This document shows positions 10,073 to 17,162 of a DNA stretch of 64,000 nucleotides, piece after piece. Location of the stretch: contig JANNBN010000166.1 of the NCBI GenBank assembly GCA_031385545.1, forward strand, positions 1 through 64,000, read 5' to 3'. Below the pieces are notes generated by a model that saw nothing but the letters and a program-made list of their open reading frames with translations, did no database searches and was not told the origin of the DNA. Numbering within the stretch: the stretch's first letter is position 1; each line of letters starts with the position of its first letter. The position numbers were made by a program, and so were the translations under genes. Source of the stretch: JANNBN01 sp031385545. GTDB taxonomy: Bacteria; Actinomycetota; Acidimicrobiia; Acidimicrobiales; JANYDT01.

Positions 10073-10086
10073 CACCGCATGCGGTG
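10073..10086. promoter_or_regulatory. 14-bp perfect palindrome in a divergent promoter region
   Basis: CACCGCATGCGGTG is self-complementary over all 14 bases and lies in the 72-bp gap between the divergently read GT4-GT2 gene and the methyltransferase gene. That position suits an operator serving both genes. No known regulator motif is recognised. Confidence 0.4.
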
Positions 10087-10125
10087 GAGAGCGGAATTTG
10101 ACGGTGTTTCATCGGGCACCCGTTC

Positions 10126-11139
10126 GTGTCTCACCGACTAGCCTCCGAAAGAGCTATGAACGGATTGCCCGCACCGCTGACGCGCGGCCATTACACCCAC
10201 GAGATCCAACTCGGGAATCAGCACGACGTGCACGCGCTCGCCGTGGCCGCTGTGCCGGTCGGCTCGACTGTTCTCGACGTCGGCTGCGCTGATGGGTCGC
10301 TTTCTCGACATCTCATTGAACGCGGGTGCACGGTGATCGGGATTGATGTCGACGACGTTTCGCTCAAGGAGGCCGCGCGGGTTATTTCGGAAACGTACCG
10401 GGTGGACCTGATGTCTGACCTCGATGCGCAGCTCATTTCGCTCATGGATACGTTGGGCAACAGGCGATTCGACGTGATCCTCGCCATGGACGTGCTGGAG
10501 CACGTCATCGATTCCTCTGCTGTGCTTCGATCACTGGTACACAATTGCTTGGCAGCCCACGGGCGCGTTGTCATCTCGGTCCCGAACGTAGCCCATGGCG
10601 CAGTAAGGCTTGCGCTACTGTCCGGACGGTTCGACTATCGGCCAGCGGGCCTGCTCGACGAATCACATCTGCGGTTCTTCACGCGCGATTCGATCCACGC
10701 CCTTTTGGGTACGGTCGGGTTAAAGAGCATTGCATCCATATCAGTTGGCCGCGAGCTTCACGACACCGAGATCAGCGTCAATTTGGACGACGTCGCCGGC
10801 CACGTCATCGAAACCGTTCGCGACGACCCCGATTCCTTTACCTACCAGCATTTCCTTGTAGCCGTCCCTATCGAACTCAGTGAGGCTGGATCAGTCGAGC
10901 TGTACAGCCTCGTCAAGTCTGCAAACGAACTGGCGACCCGCGAAGCTGCCCGGCGCGAATTCGCCGCAGCCGAGTTGGAGTCGACCGCTGTGCAGAAGCT
11001 GCTGCAGAACCGAGTTGCCGAACTTGAGGCGACGGTCAGCGAGCTTCACCGGTCCGAGACGTGGCGCATCGGTTTCGCGATCACCCAACCCGTTCGGTTC
11101 GCAAGGCGGTTCGGCCAACGAATCTTCCGCTCACACTGA
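10126..11139 (+). CDS. Class I SAM-dependent methyltransferase with coiled-coil tail
   Basis: 337 residues from GTG 10126; ATG 10156 is an alternative start that would still keep the fold. SAM-binding motif I is VLDVGCADGSLS, and the post-motif region FDVILAMDVLEHV and VVISVPNVAHG are typical of Methyltransf_23-like enzymes in polysaccharide loci. Residues about 255-310 form a probable coiled coil rich in Glu, Ala and Leu. The last 28 residues carry SETWRIGFAITQPVRFARR, a basic amphipathic tail also found on the methyltransferase at 12431-13144. Likely methylates a sugar of the exported glycan; the tail may tether it to the membrane or to the assembly complex. Confidence 0.85.
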   Translation: MSHRLASERAMNGLPAPLTRGHYTHEIQLGNQHDVHALAVAAVPVGSTVLDVGCADGSLSRHLIERGCTVIGIDVDDVSLKEAARVISETYRVDLMSDLDAQLISLMDTLGNRRFDVILAMDVLEHVIDSSAVLRSLVHNCLAAHGRVVISVPNVAHGAVRLALLSGRFDYRPAGLLDESHLRFFTRDSIHALLGTVGLKSIASISVGRELHDTEISVNLDDVAGHVIETVRDDPDSFTYQHFLVAVPIELSEAGSVELYSLVKSANELATREAARREFAAAELESTAVQKLLQNRVAELEATVSELHRSETWRIGFAITQPVRFARRFGQRIFRSH

Positions 11140-11227
11140 ACTTCGCAGTCCAGATGACCACATCCGGATGGACGGCTCACGGGATGCCTCCAACGTTGCC
11201 GACGTCGATGCTACGGGGCCCGCAACA

Positions 11228-12331
11228 ATGAAGCTCGTCCTTTGGTACTGGGGTAGGCGGGGGGGAGGAGCTCAATTCACGGCGCGCCTCGCCGAAGGTC
11301 TCCTGGGGTGCGGAGCCGACGTTTTGCTGCACCTGTCGACCGACAACTCCGAGCAATACCACCCGGACCTTTCCATCGTTCGTGCTCCGGTCCACCATCC
11401 CCTCGGCGCAGTCCACGCGATCGCTCATCCGACCAAATCGATCGGATCGACGATTCGACGATTCGACGCTGACGCGGTGATCCACCCGATGGTGAACCCG
11501 CTCACGACGCTGGCGTGGCCGTCCGTTCGGTTGATTGGGCGGCGGCCTATCTTGACCGTCATTCATGACCCCGCTCCCCACCCTGGCGACGAACACTTGC
11601 TCATGGATCTTGCCGCTCGACACGCAGTCCGTCGATCAGACCTGGTCGTGGCACCATCAACATATGTGTCCACGGCCCTAGCAGCGTCGACTGGCCGTAA
11701 CGTCGGAGCAATCCAACTTGGGCCGCTGATATCAAACAAGCCCCTCGTGCCTCACACCGGCCGCTCCCCACACGCAGACGGCATCGACGGCCCTCTCTTG
11801 TTTGCCGGTCGACTCCTGCCTTATAAGGGGCTCGACCTCCTCGCCGACGCCTGGGAAGATTTCGCTGGCAGGTCATCGGTGCGCTTACGAGTTGTCGGGG
11901 AAGATACCGGCGACCCCTCCGTGCAAGCCGCTCTCGCTAAGTTGGAATCGCTTGGTGCTGAAATCGAAAGGAGATGGCTGTCCGACGCCGAACTGGTGAA
12001 CGAGATCTCCAGTGCCAGGGCTCTCGTGCTGCCGTATCGGGAAGCAAGTCAATCTGGGCTCATTCCCCTCGCTCATTCTCTCGGGGTACCGGTAATCGCA
12101 ACAGAAGTCGGAGCGTTGAAGGAGCAGATTGGTCAGGGCGGATGGATTTCGACGCCGCATCGAACGAGCCTGCAGTCGCTGTTTCAAACCGTTGCCGTGG
12201 ATCGTGAGAGTGTCGCTCGCGTTCGGTTTCACCTGGCCGGGATGAAAAGCCCCAGTCAAATCTGGGTGACCGTTGCCCAGCAACTGATCAATCAGCTGGA
12301 ACCCTTGCTCCACCGCGTTGACCAACCATGA
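11228..12331 (+). CDS. GT4 family glycosyltransferase
   Basis: About 367 residues. I start at ATG 11228 because MKLVLWYWGRRGGGAQFTA is a typical GT4 N-terminus with the glycine-rich acceptor-site loop; ATG 11168 would add 20 residues and cannot be excluded. The C-terminal Rossmann half has LLFAGRLLPYKGLDLL, RLRVVGEDTGDP, and ALVLPYREASQSGLIPLA, the last being the E(x7)E-type nucleotide-sugar site variant. It follows the methyltransferase in the same direction with an 88-bp gap. Predicted cytosolic, retaining, using a nucleotide sugar donor. Confidence 0.88.
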   Translation: MKLVLWYWGRRGGGAQFTARLAEGLLGCGADVLLHLSTDNSEQYHPDLSIVRAPVHHPLGAVHAIAHPTKSIGSTIRRFDADAVIHPMVNPLTTLAWPSVRLIGRRPILTVIHDPAPHPGDEHLLMDLAARHAVRRSDLVVAPSTYVSTALAASTGRNVGAIQLGPLISNKPLVPHTGRSPHADGIDGPLLFAGRLLPYKGLDLLADAWEDFAGRSSVRLRVVGEDTGDPSVQAALAKLESLGAEIERRWLSDAELVNEISSARALVLPYREASQSGLIPLAHSLGVPVIATEVGALKEQIGQGGWISTPHRTSLQSLFQTVAVDRESVARVRFHLAGMKSPSQIWVTVAQQLINQLEPLLHRVDQP

Positions 12332-12430
12332 ACATCGGCGGCACCCCGCACTGAGTGGCCCGAATCCGGACCCCGTCGCCCATTAGTTAGTTAGGCTTGG
12401 CTGACACCACTAGCCCCGGAGCGGCCCACT

Positions 12431-13144
12431 TTGCACACGAGTTCTTACCAACACATGGCAGACTTGGTTGAACGACATCTTGACATCAGGAGGCCGCTCT
12501 CGGTGATCGACATCGGCTCCTACGACGTCAACGGGTCCTATCGCACGCTATTCGATCTACCTGGTGTGTCATATGTCGGAATCGACCTTGAAAGCGGACC
12601 AGGTGTTGATCTGGTCCTTTCTTCGCCCTATGTCCTCCCGTTAGATGATCAATCCGTTGACCTCATTGTGTCTGGTCAGGCGTTCGAACACGTCGAGTAC
12701 TTCTGGCAAAGCTTTGAAGAGATGCACCGGGTACTCAAACCGGGTGCAATGATTTTCCTCATTGCGCCGTCGCGCGGTCTTGAACATAAGTATCCCCAGG
12801 ACTGCTGGCGCTTTTACCCGGACGGGTACCGCGCCCTGGCAAAATACGTCGGGTGCGAGTTGCTCGAGGTCACAACCGACTGGGAACCAATCGAGGGTGA
12901 CATCGCCAGTAGCGAGTGGGGTGACACAGTAGGAGTTTTCCGGAAGACAGTCGTGCCTGGAACAATCCGAGGAGCGATTGATGATGATCCCCTTCGGTCC
13001 CGTGTCGACGAACTGGAACAACAGCTAAAGGAACGTACCGTTGAGCTGGCAGCAATTCAGCAATCGGAAACATGGAAGCTGGGATATGCCCTAACACAGC
13101 CTCTGCGGATAGGCCGCAGTTTGATGGACCGTTTCTCGCATTGA
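12431..13144 (+). CDS. SAM-dependent methyltransferase with SETW...TQP tail
   Basis: 237 residues from TTG 12431, chosen because GGAG lies about nine bases upstream; ATG 12455 is the alternative. The fold is shown by VIDIGSYDVNGSY (motif I), VGIDLESGPGVD, SGQAFEHVEYFW and HRVLKPGAMIFLIAPS. A short coiled coil (VDELEQQLKERTVEL) precedes the C-terminal segment SETWKLGYALTQPLRIGR, nearly the same as in the methyltransferase at 10126-11139, although the catalytic domains are only distantly alike. It ends the rightward run of the polysaccharide locus and converges on the Tat protein gene. Confidence 0.85.
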   Translation: MHTSSYQHMADLVERHLDIRRPLSVIDIGSYDVNGSYRTLFDLPGVSYVGIDLESGPGVDLVLSSPYVLPLDDQSVDLIVSGQAFEHVEYFWQSFEEMHRVLKPGAMIFLIAPSRGLEHKYPQDCWRFYPDGYRALAKYVGCELLEVTTDWEPIEGDIASSEWGDTVGVFRKTVVPGTIRGAIDDDPLRSRVDELEQQLKERTVELAAIQQSETWKLGYALTQPLRIGRSLMDRFSH

Positions 13145-13183
13145 ACTGTTGGTAGCGGAACGCTTGCTAGCTACGCGAACCAC

Positions 13184-14290
13184 TCAGACGAAATATCCCA
13201 GCACATCGATGACGAACTGAGCAGACTGACCTCCACCCCGAACTTTCACCCGTTGCAGCGAATCGACGGCCGAAACCGTACTGGTCGACAGCACCTGACC
13301 AGTGGCGTACCAATTGATGTTTGCTGTGCCGGGCCACGCGATTGCGTTCGAGTAGACGGTCAGGAACCCACCCGCGACGGTTTCCACTACCGCGAGGTTT
13401 ATCCACGCGCCGGTTGCCCCTGAAGGTACCGCCACAGATGCAGGACTCACTGCACTCGACTTGCCCATCGCCAGCGACACCGTGCGGTCCACGCCGCTGG
13501 TAATTGGACCGTCTCCGGAAAACCCGCCGTATGAGCCGGGACGAGAGTCGTATGCGCGCAGCGGACTCGCAAGCAAGTGCAACTGGCCGGCGGTCGCGGG
13601 ACCAGCGACCTTGCGGAAGACAGCCGGGGTCACGGCATTGAGCGCTGCGGAACCTGCACCGACACAAACGAACATGTTGCCGACGTTGTCCCGCATCAGG
13701 TCGCCCAACTCGTAGTTGCCCGCAGTCGGAAGGCCAGGACTCGAAAGGTGCTGGCCCAATCCGAGGCGGCCGTTGGAGTACACGGCGTAGCCCTCGGATG
13801 TCGAACCGTAGATGCCGTAACCGCTCGTGCTGGAACCAGCCACGCCAGCACCGAGCGCGGCGTTCGAAACGCCCTTCAATCCGTCAGCCAAGCCGGTGGT
13901 CGACCCGTTGGTTGCAATAAATGCCGCCGCACCATTCGACGACTTCGTGAGCGCTGTTTCGGTGGTCGACGCATTCGTCTGACCGATCACCACGTTCCCA
14001 CCGTCGGCCGCAGCGGCCGGTGCCGCAGACAACAGGCTGTGCGCGACTGCAGCCGAGGCGACTGCGCCTGCGACCTTGAAGAGCCCCCGACGGCTCGACA
14101 CCTCTTCAAGAGTGACCGAACCCAGTACCGGCACCGCGGCGGTCGTTGCGGCGGCAGGCACCGACGCAACCGGCAGAGCGGGTTCCGAGTTCTCGATCTT
14201 GGCCAGCCGGGCTTCCAACGCAGCAACGCGGCGCTCCGCACGGTCAAGCAACTCGACCATTGCGGCTTCACGGGAGTTGGCGGGGCTCAT
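13184..14290 (-). CDS. Tat-exported surface protein with actinobacterial C-terminal beta domain
   Basis: 368 residues from ATG 14290 (AAGGA nine bases upstream). Residues 7-35 form a probable coiled coil (MVELLDRAERRVAALEARLA). A twin-arginine motif SSRRGLFK sits at residues 65-72, followed by a hydrophobic stretch and an AAPAAAA cleavage-like site near 90. That makes an unusually long n-region of about 65 residues. The middle is Gly/Ser/Thr-rich with repeated GYGIYGS and GYAVYSN turns. The end (INLAVVETVAGGFLTVYS, TANINWYATGQVLS, FVIDVLGYFV) matches a beta domain common at the C-terminus of actinobacterial extracellular proteins, preceded by the usual YDSRPG. No enzyme motif seen; a structural or adhesive surface role is inferred. 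Confidence 0.75.
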   Translation of the reverse strand: MSPANSREAAMVELLDRAERRVAALEARLAKIENSEPALPVASVPAAATTAAVPVLGSVTLEEVSSRRGLFKVAGAVASAAVAHSLLSAAPAAAADGGNVVIGQTNASTTETALTKSSNGAAAFIATNGSTTGLADGLKGVSNAALGAGVAGSSTSGYGIYGSTSEGYAVYSNGRLGLGQHLSSPGLPTAGNYELGDLMRDNVGNMFVCVGAGSAALNAVTPAVFRKVAGPATAGQLHLLASPLRAYDSRPGSYGGFSGDGPITSGVDRTVSLAMGKSSAVSPASVAVPSGATGAWINLAVVETVAGGFLTVYSNAIAWPGTANINWYATGQVLSTSTVSAVDSLQRVKVRGGGQSAQFVIDVLGYFV

Positions 14291-14579
14291 GGCTGGGATC
14301 CTTCGTGGCGTGGGGCGCTGGGCGCTGCTCGGCGTTCATTCCCGTCCGACGACGCTGCGTACACAGCAGCGGTCAGCTTCGAGACGATGCCAGTCTCCAA
14401 CGCGGAACCAACCGAGCGGCGCGCACCCTGTTCGGCCGGGGCAGATGGGACCGGAATTCTTGTTTCAACCGGGAGTGATGTCACCCCAAGGAGATCGGCA
14501 TGTCACCGGACCTTCCCGACGCCGAGCGAACCAATCCATCAATCCAGACGATGCACACCCACCAAGTGCGGTGCCCGGT

Positions 14580-15677
14580 TCACTCTGCCAAAACAGATCT
14601 GACAGCCGACACGATCATGTCGACATCCTCAGCTGACAGATGCTGGTGCACCGGAAGCGACGCTACCTGTCGGGCTGCCAATTCAGCCTCGGGGCAGGGT
14701 GAGACCGCAATCCCCGGATGAGACCGGAAGCAGTCGTAGTCATACGCAGCGAACGGGTAATACACCCCGCAGCCCACTCCAGCGGCGTTCATCGCAGCCA
14801 CGAACTCGTCACGAGACACGCGAGCCTGGTCGGTGATTCGCACGGTGTACTGGTGCCACACGCTGCTGCGTCCCGCCGGCTCGCACGGTAGAACAACACC
14901 CGACAGACCGGCCAGACCGGTGTTCAGCGCCGATGCGTTCTCACGCCGGGCCGCCTCCATCGCAGCACGCCCCGTGAATTGGGTCATGGCAAGCGCAGCA
15001 ACCAGATCCATCATCCGGTAGTTGTGCCCCGGCTCCAGGTATTGGTAGCGCGCCTTCATCCCCTGGTTGCGCAGGACGCGCATCCGGTCGGCCAGGGCAT
15101 CGTCGTTGGTGGTGATCACGCCGCCTTCGCCGGTCGACAGGTTTTTCGTCGCATAGAAGCTGAACGTCGCCAGGCCGTACCCACCAACTGGCTGATCACC
15201 GACCATCGCCCCGTGTGCTTGTGCCGCGTCTTCGATGATCGTCAGCCCGTGGCGGGAACAGGTCTCGCTTATCCGGACCATGTCGGCAGGCAGGCCGTAC
15301 AGGTGAACAGGCATGACCGCCTTGGTCCGGGGCGTGATGGCCGCCTCGATCAGGTCCGGGTCAAGACAGAAGTCCTGTCCGATGTCGGCGAACCGAACGG
15401 TTGCACCGACGTGAACAATGGCGTTGATCGTGGCCGCGAACGTGAACGGGGTCGTGATGACCTCGTCGCCCGGACCGATACCCGCTGCCTGCAACGCAAG
15501 GACCAGAGCCGTCGTACCGTTGTTCACAGCAACTGCATGCACTGTGTCGGCCATCTCGGCGCAGTGCGCCTCGAACCGTGCCACCATCGGGCCTTGCGCA
15601 AGCTGCCCGGACCGCAGGACCTGAAGCACGAGCGCTTCGGTCTTGGCATCGACAACCACTCTGCTGATCGGGATCAT
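14580..15677 (-). CDS. DegT/DnrJ/EryC1/StrS-family PLP-dependent sugar aminotransferase
   Basis: 365 residues from ATG 15677 with GGAGGG just upstream. The PLP lysine is K178 in FYATKNLSTGEGG, and D150 in IIEDAAQAHGA binds the pyridine nitrogen; TPFTFAATINAI and MPVHLYGLPADM are further family motifs. Length is normal. Such enzymes transaminate nucleotide-linked keto sugars to amino sugars, for example perosamine or bacillosamine-type residues. Together with the N-acyltransferase and adenylating enzyme at 43.6-45.9 kb it suggests an acylated amino sugar, though that link is inference. Lies directly before the surface protein gene in the same direction, 290 bp apart. Confidence 0.92.
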   Translation of the reverse strand: MIPISRVVVDAKTEALVLQVLRSGQLAQGPMVARFEAHCAEMADTVHAVAVNNGTTALVLALQAAGIGPGDEVITTPFTFAATINAIVHVGATVRFADIGQDFCLDPDLIEAAITPRTKAVMPVHLYGLPADMVRISETCSRHGLTIIEDAAQAHGAMVGDQPVGGYGLATFSFYATKNLSTGEGGVITTNDDALADRMRVLRNQGMKARYQYLEPGHNYRMMDLVAALAMTQFTGRAAMEAARRENASALNTGLAGLSGVVLPCEPAGRSSVWHQYTVRITDQARVSRDEFVAAMNAAGVGCGVYYPFAAYDYDCFRSHPGIAVSPCPEAELAARQVASLPVHQHLSAEDVDMIVSAVRSVLAE

Positions 15678-15839
15678 TCACCCTCCATCGGTGGCCACGC
15701 TACGCGACTCAAGTGCCAGCGGTACTTCTTTGCCACTCGTGGACGCTGTACTCGGGGGGTCTTTGTACGATCAGCCGCCTGACGAGGACTTTTCGTTCGA
15801 AGTCGGCGGGTAAGAGTGGACTACGGGTTTCATAGAGAA

Positions 15840-16079
15840 TTATAGAGAGCCCGCTGGACCCGCAAAGGTGAAAATCGGAACGACCTCGATGCGTTCGCTC
15901 AAGGCGTAACGACGATGCCCTGGGTAGTACACCGTCAACGTGTCCAGCCTGAGGTCTTCCAGTGCCAACTCGCATGGAAGCTGTAATCCCTGGGGCATCG
16001 GCGCGCTTGATGTCGATGCCAACTCGTTGGTCGCGACAGCATCCACGTGCCGTACCATGCAATTCACGGTGCTGCTCAC
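15840..16079 (-). pseudogene. Possible remnant of an ATPase C-terminus (DUF4143-like)
   Basis: A 79-codon frame whose end reads LDTLTVYYPGHRRYALSE followed by RIEVVPIFTFAG. A Tyr-Pro-Gly beta turn followed by a basic stretch and an I-x-V-V-P strand resembles the last residues of AAA ATPases with a DUF4143 tail, which are often carried on accessory patches. There is no ATPase core upstream, so if real it is a relic. The similarity is from memory and weak. Confidence 0.2.
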
Positions 16080-16091
16080 GGAATTGCATGG
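16055..16091. promoter_or_regulatory. 11-bp perfect inverted repeat, candidate operator of the toxin-antitoxin pair
   Basis: CCATGCAATTC at 16055-16065 and its exact reverse complement GAATTGCATGG at 16081-16091 are separated by 15 bases. Centre-to-centre spacing is 26 bp, about 2.5 helical turns. It lies 82 bp before the antitoxin ATG at 16173, as expected for an autoregulatory site. Confidence 0.5.
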
Positions 16092-16172
16092 ATGACATGG
16101 CTGTTATCCCCTAGCCTCAAAATGGACAGCCGATCTGATCGCTTTGTCAGTATCCGGCGTAGAGTCGAATCG

Positions 16173-16559
16173 ATGGATGCCAAGCTTCTTGGGACGTTGG
16201 TCGGGGAAAGTCTGGCCAGCACCGATTCGAACGGCGATCGCCTGAGGCTCGTACGGCAGTTCATCATGGACTCCGACCGCCTCGACCCTGCAGCCCTCGC
16301 GACAAACATCGCCGAGCCCGCACCGCTGACCAACAACCGGGGGTGGGACGCACTCATCGCCGGCGTCGTTGAGGACATTGCGTACCGTCACCGCGTCGAC
16401 GTGCCTCCCTGGACAGCTGACAAGGATCGATCTACCGACGACCGCTGGTGGTTCGTTACGACCGTTCCGGCTCTGCACCCGGTTGCGTTCGTCGAGACCC
16501 CCGCTTCGCTGGCAAACCGGGGCGTGTTCATCCGCCGGGCATCGTTGGTCAACATCTGA
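16173..16559 (+). CDS. Predicted antitoxin of a nucleotidyltransferase toxin-antitoxin pair
   Basis: 128 residues from ATG 16173 (MDAKLLGTLVGE); ATG 16122 would add 17 residues. The pattern ALIAGVVEDIAYRHRVDVPPW followed by an aromatic DDRWWFVTT and the end ETPASLANRGVFIRRASL is seen in small proteins encoded just before DUF6036/AbiEii-like nucleotidyltransferases in actinobacteria, where they act as antitoxins or regulators. Its TGA overlaps the toxin ATG (TGATG), so the two are coupled. No helix-turn-helix is obvious. Function is inferred from partner and order. Confidence 0.6.
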   Translation: MDAKLLGTLVGESLASTDSNGDRLRLVRQFIMDSDRLDPAALATNIAEPAPLTNNRGWDALIAGVVEDIAYRHRVDVPPWTADKDRSTDDRWWFVTTVPALHPVAFVETPASLANRGVFIRRASLVNI

Positions 16560-17134
16560 TGGTTCGTGCTGTCAACGGGCTCGGGGTCAACGGGCTGGGA
16601 CGCGATGACATCGTGTCCCTGCTCGCCGACGTGGCTACCGAAGCAGAACGGCGCGAGGTGGTCATTTCCCTGTTCTTGGTGGGTGGGGCCGCAATGGCGT
16701 TGGCCTATTCATCCTCGCGAGCGACCAAGGATCTCGACGGCATTTTCGAACCGAAGTCAGTCGTCAACGAAATCGCAGCTCAGGTGGCGCTGCAACGACC
16801 GGAGTACGGGTTGGCTGCGGATTGGCTGAACGACGCGGCGAAATCCTTCATGCCCGGCCCTGATGCACATGCTTCAACGCTGTTCGAATGGGCGGCGTTG
16901 TCTGTACGCATAGCGTCACCGCGGTACCTGTTCGTGATGAAGGCACTGGCAGGTCGAGAAGTCGACGAGGAAGACCTGCGAATCCTCTATCCGCTCTGCG
17001 GGTTCCAGAACGTCAATCAGGCACTTGACGCCGTCGCAGCGGCGTACCCGGGCCGAATCCTCAGGGCTTCGACCCAATACCTGGTGGAAGCGATCGCCGA
17101 GGGTTCTCCTGGTCCACCCGCTCCTGCCGGGTAG
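16559..17134 (+). CDS. Predicted nucleotidyltransferase toxin (DUF6036/AbiEii-MenT-like)
   Basis: 191 residues from ATG 16559. The nucleotidyltransferase signature is clear: LVGGAAMALAYSSSRATKDLD at residues 41-60, with the GG pair and the two acidic residues D58 and D60 that would bind metal. SPRYLFVMKALAGREVDEEDL, a helical segment common to AbiEii-like proteins, follows at about 130-150. Related toxins transfer nucleotides to tRNA or other targets; the target here is unknown. It is coupled to the antitoxin gene and ends 28 bp before kup, so it may be cotranscribed with that housekeeping gene. Confidence 0.7.
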   Translation: MVRAVNGLGVNGLGRDDIVSLLADVATEAERREVVISLFLVGGAAMALAYSSSRATKDLDGIFEPKSVVNEIAAQVALQRPEYGLAADWLNDAAKSFMPGPDAHASTLFEWAALSVRIASPRYLFVMKALAGREVDEEDLRILYPLCGFQNVNQALDAVAAAYPGRILRASTQYLVEAIAEGSPGPPAPAG

Positions 17135-17162
17135 ATTCGACGGAACCCTCCCCAGGAGCAAC

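Larger units (their letters stand above)
15678..16121. other. Gene-poor interval between the polysaccharide locus and the toxin-antitoxin pair
   Basis: About 440 bases without a convincing intact gene. It holds a possible gene remnant on the minus strand (15840-16079) and the inverted repeat at 16055-16091. The rest shows no RNA gene, terminator or repeat that I can recognise. Confidence 0.5.

Noticed and set aside
14500..14721. 73-codon plus-strand frame with a good AAGGAG six bases before its ATG
   Set aside because: Two thirds lie antisense to the aminotransferase C-terminus, composition is not protein-like and no motif is visible. The ribosome site alone is not enough.
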